Source: Bradyrhizobium oligotrophicum S58
GTDB lineage: Bacteria > Pseudomonadota > Alphaproteobacteria > Rhizobiales > Xanthobacteraceae
Assembly (NCBI RefSeq): GCF_000344805.1
Contig: NC_020453.1
Span: 1,364,001-1,428,000, forward strand
Direction: 5' to 3'
Length of the DNA: 64,000 nt
Shown here: piece after piece, positions 54,066 to 61,746 of the stretch
Position numbering within the stretch: position 1 is the first letter of the stretch
Layout: each line of letters opens with the position of its first letter
Notes under the pieces: model-generated
Database searches by the model: none
What the model was told of the DNA's origin: nothing
The model's input: only the letters and a program-made list of their open reading frames with translations
Translations under genes and position numbers: made by a program

Positions 54066-55334
54066 TTGAACAAGCTGATCCTCGCGGCTGTAGCCACAGC
54101 CTTCACCACGATCGTCACCCCGCTCACCGCCGCGCCGCTGCCCGAGGCGAAGCCCGACGAGGTCGGCTTCTCGCAAGCGGGCCTTGCGCGGATGGACGAT
54201 TTCTTCGCCCGCGAGATCGCGGCCAAGCGGGTGCCCGGCGCGGTGGTCGCGATCGCGCGCGATGGCAAGCTCGTGCACTACAAGGCTTACGGCCAACTCG
54301 ATCCGGTCAAGGGCACGCCGATGCCCCTCGATGCCATCTTCGCGCTGGCGTCGATGACCAAGCCGATGGCCGCGGTCGGCGCGCTCACCTTGATGGAGCA
54401 GGGCCGCCTGCCGCTGCAGGCGAAGCTCTCGGACTATTATCCGGGATTTGCCGACATGAAGGTCGGCATCACGCAGGAAGATGGAACGCTCCAGCTCGCG
54501 CCGCAGGCCCGCCCGATCCTGATTCACGATCTCTATCGCCACACTTCCGGCCTGATGTATGGCGGCCGGCCCGACAGCGCGAGCCCGGTGGCGCGGCTCT
54601 ATCCGGACGGCATTGCGCCGGCGATCGAAGGCGACACGCAGGCCTTCATCGAGCGCATCACCAAGCTGCCGCTGGCGCATCAGCCGGGCACGCAGTTCGA
54701 ATACGGCTTTTCCATCGACGTGCTCGGCGCCGTCGTCGAGAAGGTCAGCGAGCAGCGGCTCGGTGAGTATCTGTCGGCGAACCTGTGGAAGCCGCTGGGC
54801 ATGGCGGACGCGACGTTCGCGCCGACGGAGGCGCAGCGGCCGCGGCTGGCGCGTCCGTTTCCGAACGATCCGGTCACCGGCAAGCCGCAGGCGATCCGGC
54901 TCTTGGATACCCCGACCAAGTTCGACTGCGGCGGCGCCTGCTCGTTCGCCACCATCGGTGACTACCTTCGCTTCGGCCAGATGCTGCTCAATGGCGGCGA
55001 ACTCGACGGTCAGCGCATCCTGAGCCCCAAGACCGTGCACCACATGACCTCCAATCATCTCGGACCGGAGATCAAGAACACGGTTGCCATCATCGAGCCG
55101 CACCGCGCCGGCTTCGGCTTCGGGCTCAGCGTCGCCGTGCGCACCAGCGAAGGTCTGTCGGCGGTGCCCGGCAATCCCGGCGAGTTCAGCTGGAACGGCG
55201 CCTTCGGCACGCAGTTCTTCTGCGACCCCAAAGAGCGCCTCGTCGTCGTGGTCGGCACGGCCGCGCCCGGGGACTTGCGCAAATATTATCGCGAGCAGGT
55301 GCAGGACATCGTCTACGGCGCCATGGTACGATGA
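54066..55334 (+). CDS. Serine hydrolase of the beta-lactamase (class C/EstB) family
   Basis: Protein of 422 residues with a signal peptide (cleavage near PLTAA, about residue 22). The active-site SxxK is SMTK in FALASMTKPMAAVG. The second motif is the Tyr of FEYGFSIDV, and the third region is WNGAFGTQFF. These fit the class C penicillin-binding/esterase family, so an esterase or D-aminopeptidase is more likely than antibiotic resistance. The start is TTG at 54066, five bases after GGGAGG, with a normal signal peptide following. A longer frame from ATG 53883 would put 61 unrelated residues before the signal. It is followed after three bases by a GST gene. Confidence 0.87.
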   Translation: MNKLILAAVATAFTTIVTPLTAAPLPEAKPDEVGFSQAGLARMDDFFAREIAAKRVPGAVVAIARDGKLVHYKAYGQLDPVKGTPMPLDAIFALASMTKPMAAVGALTLMEQGRLPLQAKLSDYYPGFADMKVGITQEDGTLQLAPQARPILIHDLYRHTSGLMYGGRPDSASPVARLYPDGIAPAIEGDTQAFIERITKLPLAHQPGTQFEYGFSIDVLGAVVEKVSEQRLGEYLSANLWKPLGMADATFAPTEAQRPRLARPFPNDPVTGKPQAIRLLDTPTKFDCGGACSFATIGDYLRFGQMLLNGGELDGQRILSPKTVHHMTSNHLGPEIKNTVAIIEPHRAGFGFGLSVAVRTSEGLSAVPGNPGEFSWNGAFGTQFFCDPKERLVVVVGTAAPGDLRKYYREQVQDIVYGAMVR

Positions 55335-55337
55335 TCC

Positions 55338-55979
55338 ATGCTCATCGTTCATCATCTCGGCAAGTCGCAATCCGAACGCATCGTCTGGCTCTGCGAGGAG
55401 CTGGAGATTCCCTATGAGTTGAAACGCTATGCGCGCGACGCCAGCACCATGCTGGCGCCGCCGGACTACAAGGCATTGCATCCGATCGGCTCGGCGCCGG
55501 TCATCATTGACGGCGACCTCGTGCTCGCCGAATCCGGTGCGATCGTCGAGTACATCAGCGCGAAGCATGGCCATGGGCGGCTGCGCCCAGGTCCGGACGA
55601 TCCTGGATTCGCCGACTTCCTGTACTGGTTGCATTTTGCCAACGGCACTTTGCAGGCCGGCATGGGCCGTATGATGCTGTTGAACCGGCTTGGTCTCGCC
55701 GAGGACAATCCTGTGCTGCTGATGATGCGAAGCCGTCTCGATCGCGCCTTCGCAGCTGTCGAGGCGCGCTGCGGCGAGGCGGACTATCTGGCCGGAAGCA
55801 CGCTCACCACCGCCGACATCATGACGGTGTTCTCGCTCACCACCATGCGCTACTTCCTGCCCTACGATCTCGCACCCTTCCCCAACATCCGCGCCTATCT
55901 CGCACGGATCGGCGCCCGCCCGGCCTATCAGCGCGCCATGGCCAAGGGCGATCCGGGGATGGAATTGTTGTTGAGTTGA
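55338..55979 (+). CDS. Glutathione S-transferase family protein
   Basis: GST of 213 residues. The N-terminal thioredoxin-like domain begins LIVHHLGKSQSERIVWLCEELEIPYEL; the conserved ESGAIVEYI (Glu-Ser for the glutathione gamma-glutamyl part) is near residues 66-74. The all-helical C-terminal domain has LTTADIMTVFSL with the N-capping box. It conjugates or reduces small electrophiles with glutathione. Its ATG lies three bases after the hydrolase stop codon, so the two are one transcript. Confidence 0.92.
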   Translation: MLIVHHLGKSQSERIVWLCEELEIPYELKRYARDASTMLAPPDYKALHPIGSAPVIIDGDLVLAESGAIVEYISAKHGHGRLRPGPDDPGFADFLYWLHFANGTLQAGMGRMMLLNRLGLAEDNPVLLMMRSRLDRAFAAVEARCGEADYLAGSTLTTADIMTVFSLTTMRYFLPYDLAPFPNIRAYLARIGARPAYQRAMAKGDPGMELLLS

Positions 55980-56020
55980 TTTCTGGAGCGTTTGTTAGGC
56001 GATCATCCTGACGGCTCGCT

Positions 56021-56136
56021 CGGGTGAGGGGTACAGGTCTTTCAACGAACACTTCCCGTGCGTCTGCCCCTCACCCCAACCCTCTCAGCGCGAGCGAAGC
56101 TCGTCGCGCCCCCGTAAGAAGAAGGCGAGGGGCCGA
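56021..56136. repeat. Intergenic repeat, family B (copy 2)
   Basis: The stretch from GGGTGAGGG to GCCCCTCACCCCAACCCTCTC matches, with small changes, the part of 37350-37417 that lies before the second hairpin. The right end replaces the hairpin of copy 1 by GCGCGAGCGAAGCTCGTCGCGC. It fills most of the 276-base gap between the GST gene and the convergent TAXI gene. Confidence 0.65.
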
Positions 56137-56255
56137 CTATCTCTGCCGCGATAGCTCATGTCTCTTGTTCGGACGCGTGTGCTCCCGCCACCATCGGTGT
56201 GGGGTCGGAAAAGAGTTCATCGCCGGCATCTCAAAACACACGAGGGTTCGCGCCC

Positions 56256-57509
56256 TCACTTCTGCCGCTTGCGGCTCCAGTCCAGGAATGAGCGATACAG
56301 CTCCTCCTTCTCGGCCTTCGAAGTCGGTGCCTGGGCCTTCGAGGCAAGGAACGCCTCGAAGCGCTCCTGTTGGGACAGGCTGCCGGTCGCGGCGGGCGGC
56401 AGGCCGACATCGGCTTCCTTCTTCATGCGCTCCAGAACGGCGTCGACATAGGGATAGCGCTGCCAGCCCGGCACCTGGGCTTCGAGATTGAGATCCTTCC
56501 AGCCCGGATGGAACGGCGGCTGCTGCAGCCGCGCGAGATTGGTGAACAGCGTATCGACGAAGCGGTTGACGCGGTCGGCGCGGTCGCTGCCCGGCTTCCA
56601 ATTGTACACGGCCAGCACCGAGGGGACCGCGATGGTCTCGACGGCGGTATCGGGCGCCAGCAGCGCCGGATAGTTCTCGGCCTTGATGCTGGTCGGATAA
56701 TAGAAGTCCGAGAACTGGTTGGTGTAGGGGATGGGCACGAAGTGAAAGCCGGGGTCGGCCTTCATGCTGCTGAACACCTCGCCGGGCTTGGATGCGACAT
56801 AGACCATGGCGGCGATCTCGCGCTTGTGCAGCTTCTCCAGCGCGACGGGGCCGCCGACCGCGACGGGCTCGATGTCGATGCCGAGCCGCCGGAAGATCAG
56901 CGGTCCGGTATGCGCGGCCGCGACACCCGCGGTGCCCACCGCGATCTTCTGGCCCTTCAGATCCTGCAGCGACTTGAACTCGTCGCGGGCATAGATGTGC
57001 ACGTCGGAGATGAAGAACCTGAGCACGTAGCGGATGCGGTCGTTGATGTTGGTGAGGCCGGCCTGCCTCGCATAGAAATCGAACGCATCGGCATAGGTGA
57101 TCGCGACGTCGACGCCTCGGAGATAGAGCAGGTCGGCGATGTTCGAGGTCGTGCCGCGCGTGACCATCGGGATCAGGCGCATGTTGTCGCCGTCATCCAT
57201 CGTCCGTGCCATCTCGCTGGCAAAGCGCACGAACCCGCCGTCGGGCAGGCCGGCGGCGAGGCCGACGGTCCACTGGTTCATGCGCGCCTTGATGGTGGCT
57301 TCGTCCGAAACGCTGCGCGGTTCGGGAGCACGGGCCTCGATGACCCGCGTTTCAGGCGCCCGTCTTTCCCTCTCCGGCGCGCGCGCCGGTCTGAGGGAGA
57401 GCGGGGCGGCGGGTTGCTCCTGAGCCCACACCGCGCTGTTGGAGGTGAACGAGTCAGCAGAGATCAATGCCAGCGCCATCAGCGCTGGACCAGCGAACGT
57501 TCGACGCAT
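56256..57509 (-). CDS. TAXI family TRAP transporter substrate-binding protein
   Basis: Protein of 417 residues. A signal peptide (cleavage near VWAQ) is followed by an Arg/Pro/Glu-rich linker (about 34-68). The TAXI-type binding domain follows: WTVGLAAGLPDGGFVRFASEMARTMDD, MVTRGTTSNIADLLYLRGVDVAITYADAF, LKGQKIAVGTAGVAAAHTG. TAXI proteins usually deliver organic acids to a fused TRAP membrane protein; no TRAP permease gene is in this window, so this copy is an orphan. The C-terminal about 70 residues (about 345-417) are charged and helical. Confidence 0.88.
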   Translation of the reverse strand: MRRTFAGPALMALALISADSFTSNSAVWAQEQPAAPLSLRPARAPERERRAPETRVIEARAPEPRSVSDEATIKARMNQWTVGLAAGLPDGGFVRFASEMARTMDDGDNMRLIPMVTRGTTSNIADLLYLRGVDVAITYADAFDFYARQAGLTNINDRIRYVLRFFISDVHIYARDEFKSLQDLKGQKIAVGTAGVAAAHTGPLIFRRLGIDIEPVAVGGPVALEKLHKREIAAMVYVASKPGEVFSSMKADPGFHFVPIPYTNQFSDFYYPTSIKAENYPALLAPDTAVETIAVPSVLAVYNWKPGSDRADRVNRFVDTLFTNLARLQQPPFHPGWKDLNLEAQVPGWQRYPYVDAVLERMKKEADVGLPPAATGSLSQQERFEAFLASKAQAPTSKAEKEELYRSFLDWSRKRQK

Positions 57510-57629
57510 GACGGTATTCCCCCGATCGCGTCTGCTTGCGCGTCCCCGCGAACAGACTGTGATGACCGCTTCAATCCAAGGTCGTAGTTGAGTACGACTT
57601 AAACCTGGCGGATTTGCGGCGACGACTAC

Positions 57630-58085
57630 CTAAGGTTTCAGATAGCTCCAGCCGCTCTCCTGCAGTTCCATCAGCCGCACGGCGCCGGAGGGCACCAGGC
57701 TCGCCTCGGCGACGATCGCGATCGCGTGACCCTCGCGCTTCTCCATGCCGCGCTTGGTGACGTTGCAGGCGGAAAACCTGATCTTGGAGGGAAAGCTGAG
57801 CTCGGCGATCTGTTTGAGCCGGTCCTTCACCGGCGAGGTGTCCTCGCGCAGCATGTTCAGCCCGGGCCCGTAGGTGACGAGCTCGATCTCGACCTCCTCG
57901 CCCTTTTCCTTGTAGGTCTCCATGATGTTGCTGGCGTTGTTGAGCGCCAGATTCATGATCGCGGGATCGTTCTGATCGACCTGGATCGAGACGTGGTGAA
58001 TCTTGACGTCGGCGGCGAGGCTCATGCCGGCCGAGGCGATCAACAGCGCGCCGGCGGCCGTCAATGTCGTGAGAGCGATGCGCAT
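57630..58085 (-). CDS. Exported DsrE family protein
   Basis: Protein of 151 residues with a signal peptide (cleavage after SLAA, about residue 25). The DsrE fold is visible: HVSIQVDQNDPAIMNLALNNASNIMETY, VEIELVTYGPGLNMLRED, then FSACNVTKRG with the single Cys of the family, and the C-terminal VPSGAVRLMELQESGWSYLKP. DsrE proteins carry sulfane sulfur on such a Cys, though exported members are less well understood. It lies upstream of the TAXI gene on the same strand with 120 bases between; a joint transcript is possible. The ATG at 58085 is chosen because of the signal peptide. Confidence 0.87.
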   Translation of the reverse strand: MRIALTTLTAAGALLIASAGMSLAADVKIHHVSIQVDQNDPAIMNLALNNASNIMETYKEKGEEVEIELVTYGPGLNMLREDTSPVKDRLKQIAELSFPSKIRFSACNVTKRGMEKREGHAIAIVAEASLVPSGAVRLMELQESGWSYLKP

Positions 58086-58351
58086 GCCAGGACTCCAATG
58101 TACGCTACAGGGCATTGGGATGTGGCCATGATCCGCCACAACCTCAGCTGCCATTCGATGGGCCCCAATCATGGCGACACTATGCGCTGCCGACGCGGCG
58201 TGGCCGCACGGCCGCCGCGATGGCGGTGATGAGGGGCGCGGTGGGTGATGACGGTGATGGTGACAGCGAGTGAAGGGTGACGAGAGAGATGAAGGGGTGA
58301 GGGGCGTGATCGAGCACGTCGTGAGGACCACCGTCGTCGCCACGCCCACCG
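58086..58351. other. Intergenic region upstream of the DsrE gene, low-complexity part
   Basis: A stretch of GTGATGG/GGTGATGA-type low complexity at about 58220-58300 follows the promoter region of the DsrE gene. No gene is supported. It ends at the left arm of the family A repeat at 58352. Confidence 0.5.
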
Positions 58352-58463
58352 CTGTCGTCCCTGCGAACGCAGGGACCCATAGCCACTACTGTTTGCTGTT
58401 GCGCTCGGTCTTCGCCACCGTGCCCAACTGATAGATTCCGCGGTATGGGTCCCTGCGTTCGCA

Positions 58464-59950
58464 CTAAGGTTTCTACACGTCTGGCGCGACAGATTGACTC
58501 GGGAAGTCATGATGTTGTGCCGTCTTTGCGGGTTGTATGATTCCATCTCCGATGCTTGATTCAAGGGAGCATCGGAGATGGAGCGAGAGCCGGATCTGTC
58601 ACTGGGGGAGTTTGGCGACGTTCGCCTCGATAAAAGGGGGCAGCGTTCGTCCAGGCTATGCTTTGCACGCGCAGCGTCTGCCTGCGCCGGATGGCGCAGG
58701 GTGACTGGGCCGCGTACATGGCGTACTGGCGGTTTGTGAACAATCCGCAAGTCACGATCGATCGGCTGATTGAAGGCTGGAGCCGGCAGACGGCGACTGT
58801 GGTCGCGGGGCGGCATGTGCTGGCGATCCAGGACACCAGCGAGGTCAAGTTCCAGACGCGGAAGGGGCGGCGGCGCGGACTGGGCGAGGTCGGCAAAGGC
58901 AATGCCCGTGGCGTGCTGTTGCATGCGATGTTGGCGGTCGATGCCGACAGCGGCGCCTGCCTCGGTCTCACCGGCGGCAAGGTGTGGACGCGCCGGGGCA
59001 AGGTGAAGGTGCCTCACGACCAGCGGGAGTTGGCCGACAAGGAATCGGCGCGCTGGGTGACGACCGCCGAACAGGCCTGTGACGTTCTCGCTGCCGCACG
59101 CATGATCACCGTCGTCAATGATCGCGAAGGGGAGTTCTTTGCGCATTGGGCTTTGACGCCGGGAGACAACGTCCACCTGCTGACGCGAGCCATGCACGAT
59201 CATGCGCTGGCCGATGGCAGCACACTCTACCAGGCGGTGGAGCGAGCGCGCTTCTGCGACAAGGCGATGATCGACCTGCCGCAGCGCATGGATCGCCGCG
59301 CCCGCCAAGCTCAGCTCTCGCTGCGGTTCGGAACGGCCGAGCTCAAGCGGCCGGCGCGCCCCGGCGTGAAGGGCCTGCCGGAGCGCGTCGAAGTCAGCTT
59401 CGTGGAAGTCGTCGAATTGCATCCTCCGAAAGGGGCTGAGGCCGTTCATTGGCTGCTCTTGACCACTCATTCGATCGCCAAGGCGTCCGACGCTTGGCAG
59501 ATCGTCTCCTGGTACAAGCAGCGCTGGATCATCGAACAGCTCTTCCGCTCGCTGAAGACCCAAGGGTTGCAGATCGAGGACAGCCAGCTCGAAAGCGCCC
59601 AGGCCCTGATCAAGCTCGTGGCCATCGCCACCAAAGCAGCCTGCATCGTCATTCAGCTCGTTCAGGCTCGCAACGGCGGTCAACAACTGCCGATCGAATG
59701 CGCCTTCACTCCGGAAGAAATGAAGGCCCTGGCGGCCATCAACAAGACGATGAAGGGCAGGACCAAGCTTCAGGAAAACCCTCATCCTGCCCAAACACTC
59801 GCGTGGGCGGCATGGATCATCGCCAAACTCGGCGGATGGACCGGCTACGCCTCCCATCGGCCTCCCGGGCCCATCACCTTCCACAACGGAATGAGTCGCT
59901 TCCAAATCCTCGTCGCCGGCAGAGCCCTCCAAACCGTGTAGAAACCCTAG
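58464..59950 (+). mobile_element. IS4 family insertion sequence, complete with terminal repeats and target duplication
   Basis: The element is 1487 bases long. Terminal inverted repeats are CTAAGGTTTCTACACG at the left and its near-exact reverse complement (one mismatch in 16) at the right. It is flanked on both sides by the 10-base direct repeat TGCGTTCGCA (58454-58463 and 59951-59960), the target duplication. Such lengths fit the IS4 family. The duplication is unmutated, so the insertion appears recent. Confidence 0.92.
58578..59941 (+). CDS. IS4 family transposase, N-terminus in a different frame (-1 frameshift)
   Basis: DDE transposase of about 454 residues. Catalytic residues are the Asp in LAIQDTSEV, the Asp in ITVVNDREGEF, and the Glu in the YREK motif YKQRWIIEQLFRSLK. 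The main frame runs from an ATG at 58658 (427 residues), but the expected N-terminal part (MEREPDLSLGEFGDVRLDKRG) is encoded from the ATG at 58578 in another frame. The two join by a -1 shift on AAAAGGGGG (58632-58640); the main frame has a TAA at 58631-58633. This may be programmed slippage, or an indel that would cripple the N-terminal DNA-binding part. Translation from the ATG at 58658 alone would lack this region. Confidence 0.8.
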
Positions 59951-59970
59951 TGCGTTCGCAGGGACGACAG

Positions 59971-60642
59971 GGGAATGTGTGGCTGCGCGTCGTAGTCAAT
60001 GAGATGCGTGACTCTCGCATCAGCAACTGCACGACGGGCAATCCGCGCATGTCTGCCATCTGCAAACTGCCCGTCGCGTTACGATGTCGCAGGCTGCGCG
60101 GCTTGTCACGTCGGGCAAATCAGGCCGATGTTTCCGCTCGTCCTGCTGCCGCATGAGGGGCGTGTCGCGACCGTCACGAGACGTTGGCAGTGGGATGCGA
60201 TGGGCGTGTGTCGACGCAGCGTTGAGTCATTCGCGCGGACGAACGGCGATGCACGTACGGTCAAGTCGCGTGGTCCTGACACCCCGATGCTGGTGTCCGG
60301 CGGCAAGGCGCTTAAAGCGCGTTGTCGTCCATGGTGGCCAACAAGCCCGGCGCACCAGGGAGATCGCGAAGCAGCCGTTCAAACCGTCGCACAGGGGAGG
60401 CCGGGCGTGTCCGGCTGCACCTGTGGTACCTGCCGCCTGCATTTTGTTCGCAGGCGGGCCACGGGCGTCAGCCGACGCCCGGCCTTCCCTGTGCCCTCTG
60501 TCTTGAGGGGGCGATCGAGATCAACAGCTCGGACGCTCTGCGTCGCGAGGATGCGAAGCCATGTCCGATGCCGAGTCCATGTTGATCCGCTCTGGAGGGG
60601 TCTGCCCTGTAGCGATCTGCCCGGCCGTCGCCCACCCACACC
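59971..60642. repeat. Non-coding repetitive region with strong secondary structure (family H)
   Basis: No frame here resembles a protein family, although several open frames exist on both strands. From memory, words such as CAGCAACTGCACGACGGGCAA and GGGGAGGCCGGG with ACCTGTGG recur in many places of Bradyrhizobium genomes and are often mis-annotated as short proteins. The centre (60388-60493) folds into a cloverleaf. Length is about 0.6 kb. Confidence 0.6.
60388..60493. ncRNA. Cloverleaf-like structured element within the family H repeat
   Basis: GCACAGGGGAGGCCGGGCG at 60388-60406 pairs over 19 bases with 60475-60493 (one G-U pair). Within it lie GCCGG-GCGTGT-CCGGC (60399-60414), the perfect CCGCCTGC-9 nt-GCAGGCGG (60432-60456) and CGGGCGTC-AGCC-GACGCCCG (60461-60480). 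The inner part of the long stem competes with the first and last hairpins, so two folds are possible. Whether it is transcribed is unknown, and the strand is unclear. Confidence 0.45.
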
Positions 60643-60725
60643 TGTCATCGCCCGCGCAGGCGGGCGATCCAGTACGCCGCGGCCTCTCGGTTCAAACACT
60701 GCCGTCACGGCGTACTGGGTCGCCC
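60643..60725. repeat. Inverted intergenic repeat, family I
   Basis: GGGCGATCCAGTACGCCG at 60662-60679 pairs, with small mismatches, with CGGCGTACTGGGTCGCCC at 60709-60726. A GCCCGC-GCA-GGCGGGC hairpin (60650-60664) is at the left. I recall GTCATCGCCCGC...GCGGCCTCTCGGTTC as a frequent Bradyrhizobium intergenic word. The remaining 200 bases to the 6S RNA gene show no gene. Confidence 0.6.
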
Positions 60726-60924
60726 GGTCCCGTCTTCGCCTTCGGCTTCGACGCGGCGACGGGCACGCAGGGCGCGCCGGAGCTTCAGCGAAGGCGGCAA
60801 GCCGGGCGACGACAGCGAATGAAGGCGACGGTGTCCCGCCTCAATCCACGCGCCGCCGCTGGCAAAATCACCGCGTCATGGTTACATTGCCCCAGCGAAG
60901 CTGCGACGCGCGTCCGGAACCAAC

Positions 60925-61080
60925 ATATCCCCGGGGCCTTATCGATCCTTAAGGGAACTGTCCCTGCCAGGTCCGTGGACCTGGACACATGGTGCCCACC
61001 TACTTTCGTAGGGAACTCCGGGATCGAGCGTTTCAACGGCGATTGCGGCTTCGCGCTTCTCTCTCGTCTTCCGTCTTCTT
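60925..61080 (+). ncRNA. ssrS: 6S RNA
   Basis: The RNA binds the sigma70 RNA polymerase holoenzyme as a promoter mimic and lowers transcription in stationary phase. The 5' part ATATCCCCGGGGCCTTATCG, followed by AAGGGAACTGTCCC, is the alphaproteobacterial 6S start. CCAGGTCC-GT-GGACCTGG (60967-60984) forms the distal hairpin, and CTACTTTCGTAGGG and GCGGCTTCGCGC follow in the 3' half. It lies directly before the 5-formyl-THF cyclo-ligase gene, the universal partner in proteobacteria. Ends are approximate by about ten bases. Confidence 0.85.
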
Positions 61081-61157
61081 TGCCCCTCCGGTTGCCGACC
61101 TGCCGCGTTTCTGAGAACGTTCGATCGCCCGCCAGCCGCGGGTGGAGGTCAAATCGC

Positions 61158-61745
61158 ATGCCGATGAAGGCCGCTCAGCACACCAAGCAGCAGTTGCGGA
61201 CGGCCGCGCTCGCCGCGCGCGACGGATTGAGCGACGAGGCGCGGGCCGCGGCGGCGCAAGCGATTGCGGCGCGCGGGTTGCCGTTCGCGATCCAGCCGGG
61301 GGCGGTGGTTTCGGGCTATGCGCCGATCCGCAGCGAGTTCGATCCTGCGCCGCTGATGCGCGAGCTGGCAGCACAAGGTGCGCGGCTGGCGCTGCCGGTG
61401 GTCCTGGCACGCGGCCATTCGCTGTCGTTCCGGGCCTGGTCGCCGGGCGACCGGCTGACCATGGGCGCACTCGGGATTCCCGAGCCATCGCCGGTTGCGG
61501 CCGAGCTGGTGCCGGACGTGATGCTGGTGCCGCTCGCAGCCTTCGACCGCACCGGCCATCGCATCGGCTATGGCGGCGGCTACTACGACTACACCTTTTC
61601 GCACCTGCGGAAGGCGCATCACGTCATCGGCGTCGGCCTCGGCTTCGCCATCCAGGAAACCGCTGTCGTTCCGGCCCTGGCCCACGACGCGGCGCTGGAT
61701 TATGTGCTAACCGAGCGCGAGACCTTGGATTTCCGGAGCAGTTGA
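61158..61745 (+). CDS. 5-formyltetrahydrofolate cyclo-ligase
   Basis: Enzyme of 195 residues that converts 5-formyl-THF to methenyl-THF with ATP, returning a storage folate to one-carbon metabolism. Family motifs are present: a basic N-terminus KQQLRTAALAARDGL, SGYAPIRSEFDPAPLM, and the P-loop-like GHRIGYGGGYYDYTFSHL. The start ATG at 61158 follows GGAGG at a ten-base distance; a second ATG at 61164 is possible. The 6S RNA gene lies just upstream and may be processed from a common transcript. YmdB follows after one base. Confidence 0.94.
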   Translation: MPMKAAQHTKQQLRTAALAARDGLSDEARAAAAQAIAARGLPFAIQPGAVVSGYAPIRSEFDPAPLMRELAAQGARLALPVVLARGHSLSFRAWSPGDRLTMGALGIPEPSPVAAELVPDVMLVPLAAFDRTGHRIGYGGGYYDYTFSHLRKAHHVIGVGLGFAIQETAVVPALAHDAALDYVLTERETLDFRSS

Positions 61746-61746
61746 T

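Larger units (their letters stand above)
58352..59970. repeat. Family A inverted repeat (copy 3), interrupted by the IS element
   Basis: The left arm 58352-58381 (begins CTGTCGTCCCTGCGAACG, ends CCCATA) has a perfect 30-base reverse complement formed by 58444-58463 joined to 59961-59970 once the IS and one 10-base duplicate are removed. Each arm is itself a palindrome around CCCTGCGAACGCAGGG. The uninterrupted element would be about 122 bases long. Confidence 0.88.

Noticed and set aside
54066..55334. Antibiotic-resistance beta-lactamase
   Set aside because: The motifs (SMTK, YGF, WNGAFGT) fit the EstB/class C-like esterase branch and lack the YSN and KTG pair of true AmpC enzymes.
60084..60506. 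Open frames on both strands in the region after the IS (for example 60084-60506 and 59999-60952, plus strand)
   Set aside because: They show repeat-derived Arg/Pro/Ser/Cys-rich composition, no ribosome binding sites, and cover a hairpin-forming repeat. I recall such frames as common false annotations in Bradyrhizobium.
51966..60924. Genomic island of phage or integrative-element type
   Set aside because: No integrase, tRNA attachment site, phage or conjugation gene was found; GC content and codon use look like those of the flanks. Repeats and one IS are the only mobile signs.
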